A program made the position numbers and the translations under genes. DNA of 64,000 nt from Streptomyces luteogriseus (GTDB taxonomy: Bacteria > Actinomycetota > Actinomycetes > Streptomycetales > Streptomycetaceae). Of this stretch, positions 1 to 6,795 are shown piece by piece. The stretch's first letter is position 1. Every line of letters begins with the position of its first letter. The notes under the pieces were generated by a model that was not told where the DNA came from, did no database searches, and was given only the letters and a program-made list of their open reading frames with translations. The stretch covers positions 186,001 through 250,000 of the forward strand of contig NZ_JACHMS010000001.1 of assembly GCF_014205055.1 (NCBI RefSeq), written 5' to 3'.

Positions 1-1
1 G

Positions 2-508
2 CCGACGAAGCGGACAGCCAGGAAGTCGGCGGCCAAGACGGCAAGCACCGCCAAGACGGCAAGCGCCGCCAAGTCGGCCGGCGCCACAAAGTCGGCAGGC
101 AGCACCAAGTCAGCGGGCACGACCGAGACGACGGACGGCGTCGAGTCAGCAGGCACGACCAAGACGGCAGGCACCACCAAGGCAGCAGGCAGCCCCAAGA
201 CAGCAAGCAGCTCCAAGACGGCAGGCCGCTCCAAGTCCACAGAGCCCACCCTCGTCGAGCTCATCCGCCGTCACCTCGCCGCGCAGAAGGAGCCGCGCTC
301 CGCCGCGGAGATCTCCACGGCGCTCGACCAGGCCCACCCCCACCGCGACATCGCCGCCAAGGTCGTGCGCGTCACGCTCGAGGGGCTCGTGGCCAAGAGT
401 CAGGCCGAGCGCTCGAAGCAGGGCAGGTCCGTCTTCTACACCGCCCCTGCCACACAGTCGGCGGCCGCGCCGGAAGCCGCAGCACAGACCGAGGACTCCG
501 ACAGCTGA
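2..508 (+). CDS. C-terminal part of a Lys/Ala-rich winged-helix regulatory protein (5'-truncated by window)
   Basis: The reading frame enters from the left edge, so the start is not visible. The first 75 or so visible residues are low-complexity and built from degenerate K-T/S-A-G units (AGSTKSAGTT, AGTTKTAGTT), like the basic tails of histone H1-like and HU-type bacterial proteins. The last 90 residues (PTLVELIRRHLAAQ ... KQGRSVFYTA) read as a compact helical winged-helix domain, common in Streptomyces proteins labelled 'regulatory protein'. A DNA-binding role is inferred from the basic tail plus this domain; nothing shows its targets. The frame ends at a TGA and the next gene remnant lies on the other strand. 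Confidence 0.6.
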   Translation, partial: PTKRTARKSAAKTASTAKTASAAKSAGATKSAGSTKSAGTTETTDGVESAGTTKTAGTTKAAGSPKTASSSKTAGRSKSTEPTLVELIRRHLAAQKEPRSAAEISTALDQAHPHRDIAAKVVRVTLEGLVAKSQAERSKQGRSVFYTAPATQSAAAPEAAAQTEDSDS

Positions 509-539
509 CGACGCAGGGGCATGCCCGAACCCCCGCCGG

Positions 540-690
540 CTACGGCGTGCCGGGAAGCCGGACCGTGACGACGAGACCGCCGGCGGGGCGGGCGACGAGG
601 TCGAGGTCCCGTCATGGGCTCTGACGACGCTGTGCACGATGGCCAGGCCGAGCCCGACGCTGGTGTGCTCGTCGGTGCGTACGCGCTCCG
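540..690 (-). pseudogene. Remnant of a sensor histidine kinase C-terminus
   Basis: Read on the minus strand, the sequence gives the end of an ATPase domain: a stretch RTDEHTSVGLGLAIVHSVV containing the G-x-G-L-A-I-V box, then RAHDG, and after a one-base change of frame DLDLVARPAGGLVVTVRLPG before a TAG at 540-542. The two halves together match the usual tail of Streptomyces histidine kinases. Nothing upstream continues the protein; stops appear in the kinase frame before position 700. It is therefore a short, frameshifted relic rather than a gene. Confidence 0.6.
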
Positions 691-790
691 TTCACCAAGG
701 CGAGGAGCCCGACGCCGCGCTATCCCACGGCGAGGCAGGAGATGACCGACCTGCTTCGATCGCGGGCCGCGCCCGGCTGACGTGGGGTCC

Positions 791-1222
791 GTGATCGTAT
801 GGCTCAACGGCACCCATGGCGCAGGCAAGACGACGACCAGCACACTCGTGCAACAACTCATCTCGGATTCAAGGGTGTTCGACGCCGAAAAGGTCGGCGA
901 GACTCTCATGGACAGCAAGCCGGGGCTGCCTTCGGCGAACAACTTCCAGTACTGGCCGCCCTGGCGGGCCACTCGTGGTCGAGACGGCCCGCCAGTCCTC
1001 GACCACACCGGCGGCACTCTGGTGGTGTCCATGACCGTCCTGGTCGAGCAGTTGGCGCGAGATCAGCGCGGGCCTCGCCGAACATGCCATCGAGGTACGG
1101 CACTTCGTCCTCCACGCCGACCAGGTCACCCTCCGGCGGCGCATCGAGGAGGACACCGTTCTCGGCCCCTCCTCGTTCCGTCTCCCATATCTCGAGCCCT
1201 ACGCCGAAGCGGCCCACACAAT
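791..1222 (+). pseudogene. Frameshifted P-loop kinase / zeta-toxin-like ATPase
   Basis: The frame opens with a clear Walker A segment (VIVWLNGTHGAGKTTT) followed by FDAEKVGETLMDSKPGL and a WPPWR box, features of a family of small AAA-type kinases in Streptomyces. Continuity is then lost and regained: PLVVETARQ lies in a second frame, LDHTGGTLVVSMTVLVEQ back in the first, and HFVLHADQVTLRRRIEEDTV plus LEPYAEAAHT in another. At least three frameshifts are needed to read through. The C-terminal quarter is missing because the gene stops where the opposite-strand anti-sigma-like gene ends. Its substrate cannot be told. Confidence 0.75.
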
Positions 1223-1683
1223 CAGAAGTCGCGGCCGGGTCCGTCGGCCAGAGGGATGCGGGCGGTGATGCGTTTGCCCACCGTCGCCCGCTGCACCGCG
1301 AATTCCTCGGCAACGGCCTTCACGATCTCCAAACCGTGCTGCCCGATCCGGTTGGGGTCGGCGGCGCGGGCGGCAGGCATGGTGGGGTCGCTGTCCCACA
1401 CCGTGACGTCCACGGCGCGGGCGGTGATCCGCAGTTCCAGCATGACGGGACCCGGAGCATATTTGCGGGTGTTGGTGACGAGCTCGCTGACCACCAGCGC
1501 GGTGAGGTCCTTGGCCCGGGCAGAGACGGACAGGTGTTGCTCTGCACTCGCCCGGTCGAGGAAGGCGGCGGCGTGACGGCGGGCGTCCGCGATACAGCTG
1601 TCGTCTTCGTCCAAGGCGTACCCGACGCGCATGAGATGCTCGTCCGGCGTGGTACAGCCGTCACCGTCGGCCTCAGGTTTCAC
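1222..1683 (-). CDS. HATPase_c anti-sigma-factor-like serine kinase (RsbW family)
   Basis: About 153 residues with the order of an RsbW/SpoIIAB-type ATPase: an N-terminal helix (RRHAAAFLDRA), the N-box LVVSELVTNTRKYA, the acidic VTVWDSDP segment and a G-box-like QHGLEIVKAVAEEF. Such cytosolic kinases bind a sigma factor or phosphorylate a STAS antagonist; many Streptomyces paralogues have unknown partners. The GTG at 1683 is chosen because it carries upstream purine stretches; an ATG at 1632 is the alternative and starts right at the conserved region. It is divergent from the STAS gene at 1853, which is a plausible partner. The 3' end abuts a kinase pseudogene. Confidence 0.8.
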   Translation of the reverse strand: MKPEADGDGCTTPDEHLMRVGYALDEDDSCIADARRHAAAFLDRASAEQHLSVSARAKDLTALVVSELVTNTRKYAPGPVMLELRITARAVDVTVWDSDPTMPAARAADPNRIGQHGLEIVKAVAEEFAVQRATVGKRITARIPLADGPGRDF

Positions 1684-1852
1684 TGGCCTCGCCCTCACTC
1701 CCCGTTCATGCGCGCCGGTACCCGTTTCGCTGCCCTGCATGCCCAAAGGGTGCTGTTCGGCACAGCCGCGCGGGTGCATCCGGCCGGTGCGGTGGGGCAC
1801 AATCGACTGCGCACATTCCGACCGGGCAAGCCTAGGCACAATCGAGGAGACG

Positions 1853-2218
1853 GTGTCCCAGCTCGAGCAAGCGGACCGGCCGGGCCGGCTCCACGCCGAA
1901 CACCACATCACCGGAGGCGTCCGTGTCGTGACGCTGCGGGGCGAGATCGACCACGACGTCCGGGACGTGCTCAGTGACGCCCTGCTGGTCGAGGACGGGG
2001 CGGCCCCGCCGCGGATCGTCGCGGATCTCAGCGGCGTGACGTTCATGGACTCCAGCGGCATCAACGTCTTCGTCGCCGCCCACCAGCAGGTGAGCCGGGC
2101 AGACGGCTGGGTACGCATCGCCGGAGCCCAGGAAAGCGTCCTGCGCGTTCTGCAACTGGTCGGCGTCGACACCCTCATCCCCTGCCACCCCACCACGGAA
2201 CACGCCCTGACCACCTGA
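1853..2218 (+). CDS. STAS-domain anti-sigma factor antagonist
   Basis: A 121-residue single-domain STAS protein: beta strand GGVRVVTLRGEIDHD, then PPRIVADLSGVTFMDSSGIN, which holds the conserved D-S-S-G-I phosphorylation loop with its target serine. The GTG start is preceded by GAGGAG at proper spacing. Antagonists of this class sequester an anti-sigma kinase when unphosphorylated and so release a sigma factor. The divergent RsbW-like gene at 1222-1683 suggests a local partner-switching pair, although no sigma factor gene is in the window. An 11-bp direct repeat GGCACAATCGA (1796-1806 and 1835-1845) lies in the promoter region. Confidence 0.88.
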   Translation: MSQLEQADRPGRLHAEHHITGGVRVVTLRGEIDHDVRDVLSDALLVEDGAAPPRIVADLSGVTFMDSSGINVFVAAHQQVSRADGWVRIAGAQESVLRVLQLVGVDTLIPCHPTTEHALTT

Positions 2219-2330
2219 GGCGTGAGGCGTACGGTCGGCCGTACCTCCCGAGGCCCCTCGACCGGACCGGTCGCGACAGCGACCCGCTCCCGCATCTTCA
2301 GGTCCGGCCCGCGGCCGGCGACCGCACGGT

Positions 2331-3566
2331 TCAGAACCAGTGCAGGCAGTGCGGGGCGCGGTCGGTGCGGAAAAGGGTGTCGGCGAGGGTGGCCGCGTCC
2401 GGGCTGTGGGCCCGGACGTGTCCGGCGCGTACGAGCGTGCTCGGGGCGGTGCCGCCGAGGTAGACCGATCCCAGGTCGCTCACGTCCAGGGAAAGGTCCG
2501 GCTCCCGGTCCGTCGGGACGCAGTCGGCCTTGCCGTCCCGGACGGTCAGCAGATGGCGGCCTTGTTCTCCGAGGAAGGGGTCCTCGACGTCGAGGACGAG
2601 CTCGCCGTCCGCGAACCAGCCGCGTGCGGTCAGCGCACGCGGGACGTCCAGCAGCCGCACCCACAACCAGTCCATGTCGCCGCTCACCTTGCCGGCTCGG
2701 AAGTCCGCGAGCTGCCGGCGCAGCGGGTGCTGGGGCGGGACGTGCTTGAACACGACCTGGGTGACCAGGTCGTGGTCGAGCACGAACCGGGCCAGGGCCG
2801 TGAAGACGGCGTCGTCGGTGGCGATGATCTCGTCGACCGTCAAAGTGGTATCGGGCTCGCCCAGCGAGTAGCTGGCGTACCCGTCCGGGCGGCCGTCGGC
2901 GTCACGGTGGAGGGCGACGTAGCGCGGCGCCGGAGAGATCGGGGGCTGCCCCGCACGCAAGGCCCACCAGCGGTGCGGCCGGGACAGCGCGCCGGGCTGG
3001 GCGCGCCGGTAGCGGTCGTAGACCTCTTCCAGGATCTCGCCGCACCCGGCACTGCGCAGGACTTCGACCGAGCCGTCGTCCGCGCGGGTCGCCGCCGTGT
3101 CGGCCGCCCCGGGCGCACGGGGGACGGCGAGAGCAGCGCGGTGGCGCGGCACCGTCAGCTCCTGCGTGTAGGTCGCCGGTCCGTAGCCGAACCTGCCGTA
3201 GATCGTGGCCTCGGAGGCCAGCAGCACGGACAGGAACTCCCCATTGGCCCGTGATCCGGCGAGCTGATGCCGCATCATCGCGCTGAGCACGCCCCGGCGC
3301 CGGTGCGAGGGCACGACGCCTACGGCCGTCACCCCGGGGACCGGGACGATGGTTTCACCGGGCAGGGTGAGCTCGAAGGAATGCGCACCGGCGGTACCGA
3401 CGGGCCGCCCGTCCGCCGTCAGGGCGAGCAGGCAGCGGTCCATTTCGAGCGCCGACCACCAGAGCCCGCCCCCCTCGGTCGGGGTTTCCGGGAAGCGTCC
3501 GAACGCGGCGTGGACGGTGTCGACGAAGACATCGCGATCCTCGTCGGTCGTGGGCCGTATCTCCAT
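2331..3566 (-). CDS. Eis-like GNAT N-acetyltransferase with sterol-carrier-like C-terminus
   Basis: A 411-residue protein with the plan of the enhanced-intracellular-survival (Eis) family: an N-terminal GNAT domain with the acetyl-CoA loop (GVTAVGVVPSHRRRGVLSAM, then a conserved FGYGPAT box), a second degenerate GNAT region, and a C-terminal SCP2-like domain. Its length equals that of mycobacterial Eis (about 400), and the free C-terminal carboxylate (LHWF) is typical. Eis enzymes acetylate amines such as aminoglycosides; the substrate here is unknown. It lies 128 nt downstream of the rifamycin phosphotransferase gene, separated by a hairpin at 3587-3619 that would limit read-through. Confidence 0.82.
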   Translation of the reverse strand: MEIRPTTDEDRDVFVDTVHAAFGRFPETPTEGGGLWWSALEMDRCLLALTADGRPVGTAGAHSFELTLPGETIVPVPGVTAVGVVPSHRRRGVLSAMMRHQLAGSRANGEFLSVLLASEATIYGRFGYGPATYTQELTVPRHRAALAVPRAPGAADTAATRADDGSVEVLRSAGCGEILEEVYDRYRRAQPGALSRPHRWWALRAGQPPISPAPRYVALHRDADGRPDGYASYSLGEPDTTLTVDEIIATDDAVFTALARFVLDHDLVTQVVFKHVPPQHPLRRQLADFRAGKVSGDMDWLWVRLLDVPRALTARGWFADGELVLDVEDPFLGEQGRHLLTVRDGKADCVPTDREPDLSLDVSDLGSVYLGGTAPSTLVRAGHVRAHSPDAATLADTLFRTDRAPHCLHWF

Positions 3567-3586
3567 CGCTGCCGCTGCCTCCTCGG

Positions 3587-3619
3587 GCTACCGGCACCAC
3601 GGATGGTGGTGCCGGTAGC
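3587..3619 (-). terminator. 14-bp perfect hairpin between rph and the Eis-like gene
   Basis: GCTACCGGCACCAC (3587-3600) and its exact complement (3606-3619) flank a 5-nt loop. On the minus strand it lies 75 nt past the rph stop and just upstream of the next start, so it could end rph transcripts or act as a 5' stem of the acetyltransferase mRNA. There is no U-tract. Confidence 0.6.
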
Positions 3620-3694
3620 ACAGTGCAGCGTCGAACCCATGACGGAGGCAAGCGAATTACGGATCGGCCCACGGCCGGTCACGGCACAGCCCCG

Positions 3695-6310
3695 TCAGGA
3701 CAGGATCTCGACGTACCCGTCGCTGCCGTGCACACGGATCCGCTGGCCGTCCCGGATCAGCCGGGTGGCCCGGTCGACGCCCACGACGGCCGGCAAGCCG
3801 TACTCGCGTGCGATCACCGCGCCATGGGTCATCAGGCCGCCCACCTCTGTCACCAGGCCAGCGATTCCGACGAAGAGGGGTGACCAACTGGGGTCCGTGA
3901 AGGCCGTGACCAGGATGTCGCCGGGCCCGAGATCGGCCTGCCTCATGTCGAGGACGACGCGGGCCCGACCCTCGACGGTCCCTCCGGACACCGGCAGACC
4001 GGCCAGGGCACCGTCCGGCACGTCGTCGCGTCGGTACGCCCCGTTGATGGTCTCGCCCTCCGATGTGAGCACCCGGGGCGGTGTGAGCGCGTGGTACGTC
4101 CGGAACTCTTCCTTGCGCTGCCGGACGAGCCGGTCGTCCACCCGGCGCGAGCGTACGGCGTCGTGGAGTTCCTGGAACGTGAGGTAGAAGACGTCCTCCT
4201 TCTCCGCAAGCACCTTGGCCTGCACGAGGCGTTCGGCCTCCTTCATGAGGGCCTGCTTGTAGACGAAGTAGCGGCTGATGATGTCGTACTTCGGGTACTC
4301 CCGGTATCCGATGAAAGTGCGGACCCGCTTGATCATCCCCTGGGTCTCATCGGCTTTGCTCTCCCCGCCGGGCAGCGCGCGCAGGCGGGTCAGCACGTCC
4401 TGTTCCTTCTTCCACGCCTCCTGCCGACCCTCTTCGAAACGCCGCTGGGCGGCGCCGGGTTCGAAGTTCCTGACGTTGTCGAGGATCGCCGGCACGAGTG
4501 TGCCGGGGGATTCGCGCCATCGGGGCCTGGTGATGTCGATCTCGCCGGCGCACCGCATGCCGTAGCGGTCGAGATATCCCTCGATGGCGTCGCGCGCCAG
4601 GGTCCCGCCCGCGTGTTTCGGCAGTTCGTCCAGGAAGCCGTCGTCATCGACGTTCTGCAGGAACGCCACCACCTGCGGATGGGGGCGGATCACGTCCGCG
4701 ACGTCGAGCAGCGCCAGGCCCATCTCCGACGTGATGTTGCCGGGGGCGGACAGGGTGAGCGTGTCAGCCGCGTTCTTCTCCCCCAGCCACTCGTGCAGCT
4801 TGTCGTTGAGCCACCACGTGGCCTCCATCCCCGCCATGATCGCCTGGTGGCTGAGCGGATCGGTGAGGACGCGCTTGTGCTCCTCGAAGGCCTCCGGCAG
4901 GAAGTCGAACAGCGCTGGTCCGGCCTTCGTGGCGATGTCGCGCCGCAGTGCGTCGATGGACGCCCGGCTGCGCTCGATCAGCCCGTCGACGACGGCCGGA
5001 TCGGTCTCGATCGGGGCGGATGCGCCGCCGGCTGGGGTCCTGCCGGCGGCCGGCGGCCTGCCGGGGTCCGGTTCCGGCAGCAGGGGGAGGAAGCCGTCGC
5101 GGTCGAGGACGGTCTCCAGCGCGTCCCTGGTCAGTGGATCGCCCCTGCCCATGAGGTCCAGGAGGCCGGTGCGTCCCTCGGGTGTGGAGAGGGCTCGCGT
5201 GGCGTCGACGAACAGCCTCCCCCCGGCCTCGGTCATCGGCGCCATGGCCGTCAGCTTCCACAGGGAGAGCCCGAGGGGCTTCATGGGGTCGGTCATCATC
5301 TGTTGATGGCCGACGGAGACGTAGACGCGATTTCCCTGCTCGGCAGTCTCGGGGATGGGGAACAGCGTCGTGATCGGCCGGCTCTGCACGATCTGGAAGT
5401 CATCGTCGACCAGGCACCATTCGATGTCCTGGGGGCGGCCGAAGTGTTCCTCGATCCGCCGCCCGAGATGGGCGAGCCGTACGGCCTGCGCGTCCGTCAG
5501 CGCCGGCTGCTCCTGCCGCTGCGGGTCGATCTCCACCTCCCGGGTACCGCCGGCCGCCAGGGCGTGGACGGCGCGCTGTTTGGCGGCGATCGTCCTCGCG
5601 ACGACTTCGCCGTGGCGCACCTTGAAGACGTCGGGGTTCACCAGGCCGGAGACCAGGGCCTCTCCGAGACCGAAACCGGCGTCCACGGTGGCGACCTTCC
5701 GGTTGCCGGTGACGGGGTCGGCCGTGAAGAGAATGCCCGACGCATGCGGGAAGACCATCCGCTGCACGACCACGGCCATGGCGACCGTACGGTGGTCGAT
5801 GCCGTTGCGCTGACGGTAGGTCACGGCGCGCTCGGTGAACTGCGAGGCCCAGCACCGGCTGACATGCCGGAGGATCTCCGTCGGCCCCACCACGTTCAGG
5901 TAGGTGTCCTGCTGGCCGGCGAAGGAGGCCGTCGGCAGGTCCTCCGCCGTCGCGCTGGACCGGACGGCGCAGGGAGTCTGCTCACCGAGCCGGGAGAGCG
6001 CGCGGGTGATCTCCGCCGCGAGATCGCCCGGGATGGCGATGTCTTCGATGGTCCGGCGAATCCGCGCGCTGAGTAGGCGGATCGCCTCCCGGTCGTCGGG
6101 GTTCAGGTGAGCCAGCCGATCCAGCAGATCCTCGACCGAGGGCGCTTGCGCCATGATCTGCCGGAAGGCGTGGGTCGTCACGCAGAAACCAGCCGGGACG
6201 CGGATGGCCTCGATCCGCGACAGCGCGCCCAGGTGCGCGCCCTTGCCACCGACGAGCGCGAGCTGCGTCTCGTCCACCTCGTGAAGATCCAGCACGTACT
6301 GCCCGGTCAT
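3695..6310 (-). CDS. rph: Rifamycin-inactivating phosphotransferase
   Basis: Dikinase of 871 residues. It transfers the beta-phosphate of ATP to the ansa-bridge hydroxyl of rifamycins and so blocks binding to RNA polymerase. The N-terminal third is a PEP-synthase-like ATP-grasp domain (VGGKGAHLGAL at the start; AVRSSATAEDLPTASFAGQQ). The middle has the Rph-specific segment GHQQMMTDPMKPLGLS. The C-terminal swivelling domain carries GGLMTHGAVIAREYGLPAVV with the catalytic His near residue 829. Length matches known Rph enzymes. The ATG at 6310 is preferred over an upstream GTG-type start because GGAGGT stands 6 nt before it. The rifamycin-associated element at 6430-6448 supports the assignment. 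Confidence 0.93.
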   Translation of the reverse strand: MTGQYVLDLHEVDETQLALVGGKGAHLGALSRIEAIRVPAGFCVTTHAFRQIMAQAPSVEDLLDRLAHLNPDDREAIRLLSARIRRTIEDIAIPGDLAAEITRALSRLGEQTPCAVRSSATAEDLPTASFAGQQDTYLNVVGPTEILRHVSRCWASQFTERAVTYRQRNGIDHRTVAMAVVVQRMVFPHASGILFTADPVTGNRKVATVDAGFGLGEALVSGLVNPDVFKVRHGEVVARTIAAKQRAVHALAAGGTREVEIDPQRQEQPALTDAQAVRLAHLGRRIEEHFGRPQDIEWCLVDDDFQIVQSRPITTLFPIPETAEQGNRVYVSVGHQQMMTDPMKPLGLSLWKLTAMAPMTEAGGRLFVDATRALSTPEGRTGLLDLMGRGDPLTRDALETVLDRDGFLPLLPEPDPGRPPAAGRTPAGGASAPIETDPAVVDGLIERSRASIDALRRDIATKAGPALFDFLPEAFEEHKRVLTDPLSHQAIMAGMEATWWLNDKLHEWLGEKNAADTLTLSAPGNITSEMGLALLDVADVIRPHPQVVAFLQNVDDDGFLDELPKHAGGTLARDAIEGYLDRYGMRCAGEIDITRPRWRESPGTLVPAILDNVRNFEPGAAQRRFEEGRQEAWKKEQDVLTRLRALPGGESKADETQGMIKRVRTFIGYREYPKYDIISRYFVYKQALMKEAERLVQAKVLAEKEDVFYLTFQELHDAVRSRRVDDRLVRQRKEEFRTYHALTPPRVLTSEGETINGAYRRDDVPDGALAGLPVSGGTVEGRARVVLDMRQADLGPGDILVTAFTDPSWSPLFVGIAGLVTEVGGLMTHGAVIAREYGLPAVVGVDRATRLIRDGQRIRVHGSDGYVEILS

Positions 6311-6412
6311 CGCGACACCTCCGGATCCGTCGAACCGCTGGTCGAGCACGTCTCAATCTCCGACACACGCACCTCGTGTCCCCGTTTCCGCAGGTTGTGG
6401 CTTCGGCCGATG

Positions 6413-6443
6413 ATTCTGCGCCGAGACCCGGGCCTTGCCGCAA
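6413..6443 (-). promoter_or_regulatory. Candidate rph promoter overlapping the RAE
   Basis: On the minus strand the right half of the RAE gives TTGCGG (6443-6438) as a -35 element, followed 19 nt later by CAGAAT (6418-6413) as a -10. Initiation would fall near 6406, giving an rph leader of about 95 nt. This is inferred from motif spacing only. Confidence 0.5.
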
Positions 6444-6448
6444 GCCCC
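6430..6448. promoter_or_regulatory. Rifamycin-associated element (RAE)
   Basis: The 19-bp inverted repeat GGGCCTTGCCGCAAGCCCC is the complement of GGGGCTTGCGGCAAGGCCC, the element recalled from the literature as conserved upstream of rifamycin resistance genes in actinomycetes and needed for rifamycin induction. It lies 120 nt upstream of the rph start and, being palindromic, also sits in the -35 region of a plus-strand promoter. Confidence 0.88.
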
Positions 6449-6503
6449 CCTGTGCGCTATAAGTTAGGAGAGGCAAGGAGAGGACTCCTTGCCTTTGTGT
6501 TTT
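6435..6503 (+). promoter_or_regulatory. Divergent plus-strand promoter with an immediate hairpin-terminator
   Basis: TTGCCG (6435-6440, inside the RAE), a 17-nt spacer and TATAAG (6458-6463) form a strong promoter pattern. About 7 nt later, AGGCAAGGAG (6471-6480), an AGGA loop and CTCCTTGCCT (6485-6494) make a 10-bp perfect stem followed by TTGTGTTTT, a classic intrinsic terminator. A transcript starting near 6470 would consist of this hairpin from its first bases and either stop after about 35 nt or read on towards the ABC-F leader. Confidence 0.55.
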
Positions 6504-6638
6504 CCGGAGTGCCGCGCCGCCCCGCTCGACCGGATCACCGGACCGGTCACCGGACCGGGCCGCGGGAGCCGAGTGGTTTCCGGCGGAGCGGCTGTTACGC
6601 TGCCAGTGACGTTGACCTTGTTTCGAGGAGTCACAGAC

Positions 6639-6668
6639 GTGGTGGGTGAAGACGACATCTCGGGGTGA
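6639..6668 (+). CDS. 9-codon leader peptide upstream of the ABC-F gene
   Basis: GTG-GTG-GGT ... TGA encodes VVGEDDISG. It has a GAGGAG ribosome site 8 nt upstream (6625-6630) and lies about 130 nt before the ABC-F start, followed by stem-loops. This is the arrangement of translated leaders that control ABC-F antibiotic-resistance genes by ribosome stalling. Stalling itself is inferred. Confidence 0.5.
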   Translation: MVGEDDISG

Positions 6669-6680
6669 GACCCGGATCGA

Positions 6681-6721
6681 CGGCCACCGGACGCGCTGAG
6701 GAAGCGCCGCCGAAGTGGCCG
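6681..6721 (+). terminator. Attenuator-like stem-loop in the ABC-F leader
   Basis: CGGCCAC (6681-6687) pairs with GTGGCCG (6715-6721), enclosing an inner hairpin GCGCT/AGCGC (6693-6697 with 6703-6707). A pyrimidine-rich run (CCTCCTTTCCC) follows. It begins 13 nt after the leader ORF stop, so translation of that ORF could alter its folding. The alternative antiterminator pairing was not worked out. Confidence 0.45.
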
Positions 6722-6795
6722 GTTCGTCGTACCTCCTTTCCCACGTCTGCCCAGGGCAGAGCTCTCTCTGTCCGTAGTACCCCGAGGTCATCTCC

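Noticed and set aside
799..1977. Long open frame of 392 codons across the kinase remnant and the anti-sigma gene
   Set aside because: It is a shadow frame: conserved protein motifs lie in other frames and on the opposite strand, and the translation is Arg/Pro-rich noise.
4091..6076. 661-codon plus-strand open frame within rph
   Set aside because: GC-rich antisense shadow of the clearly recognisable rph gene; no motifs.
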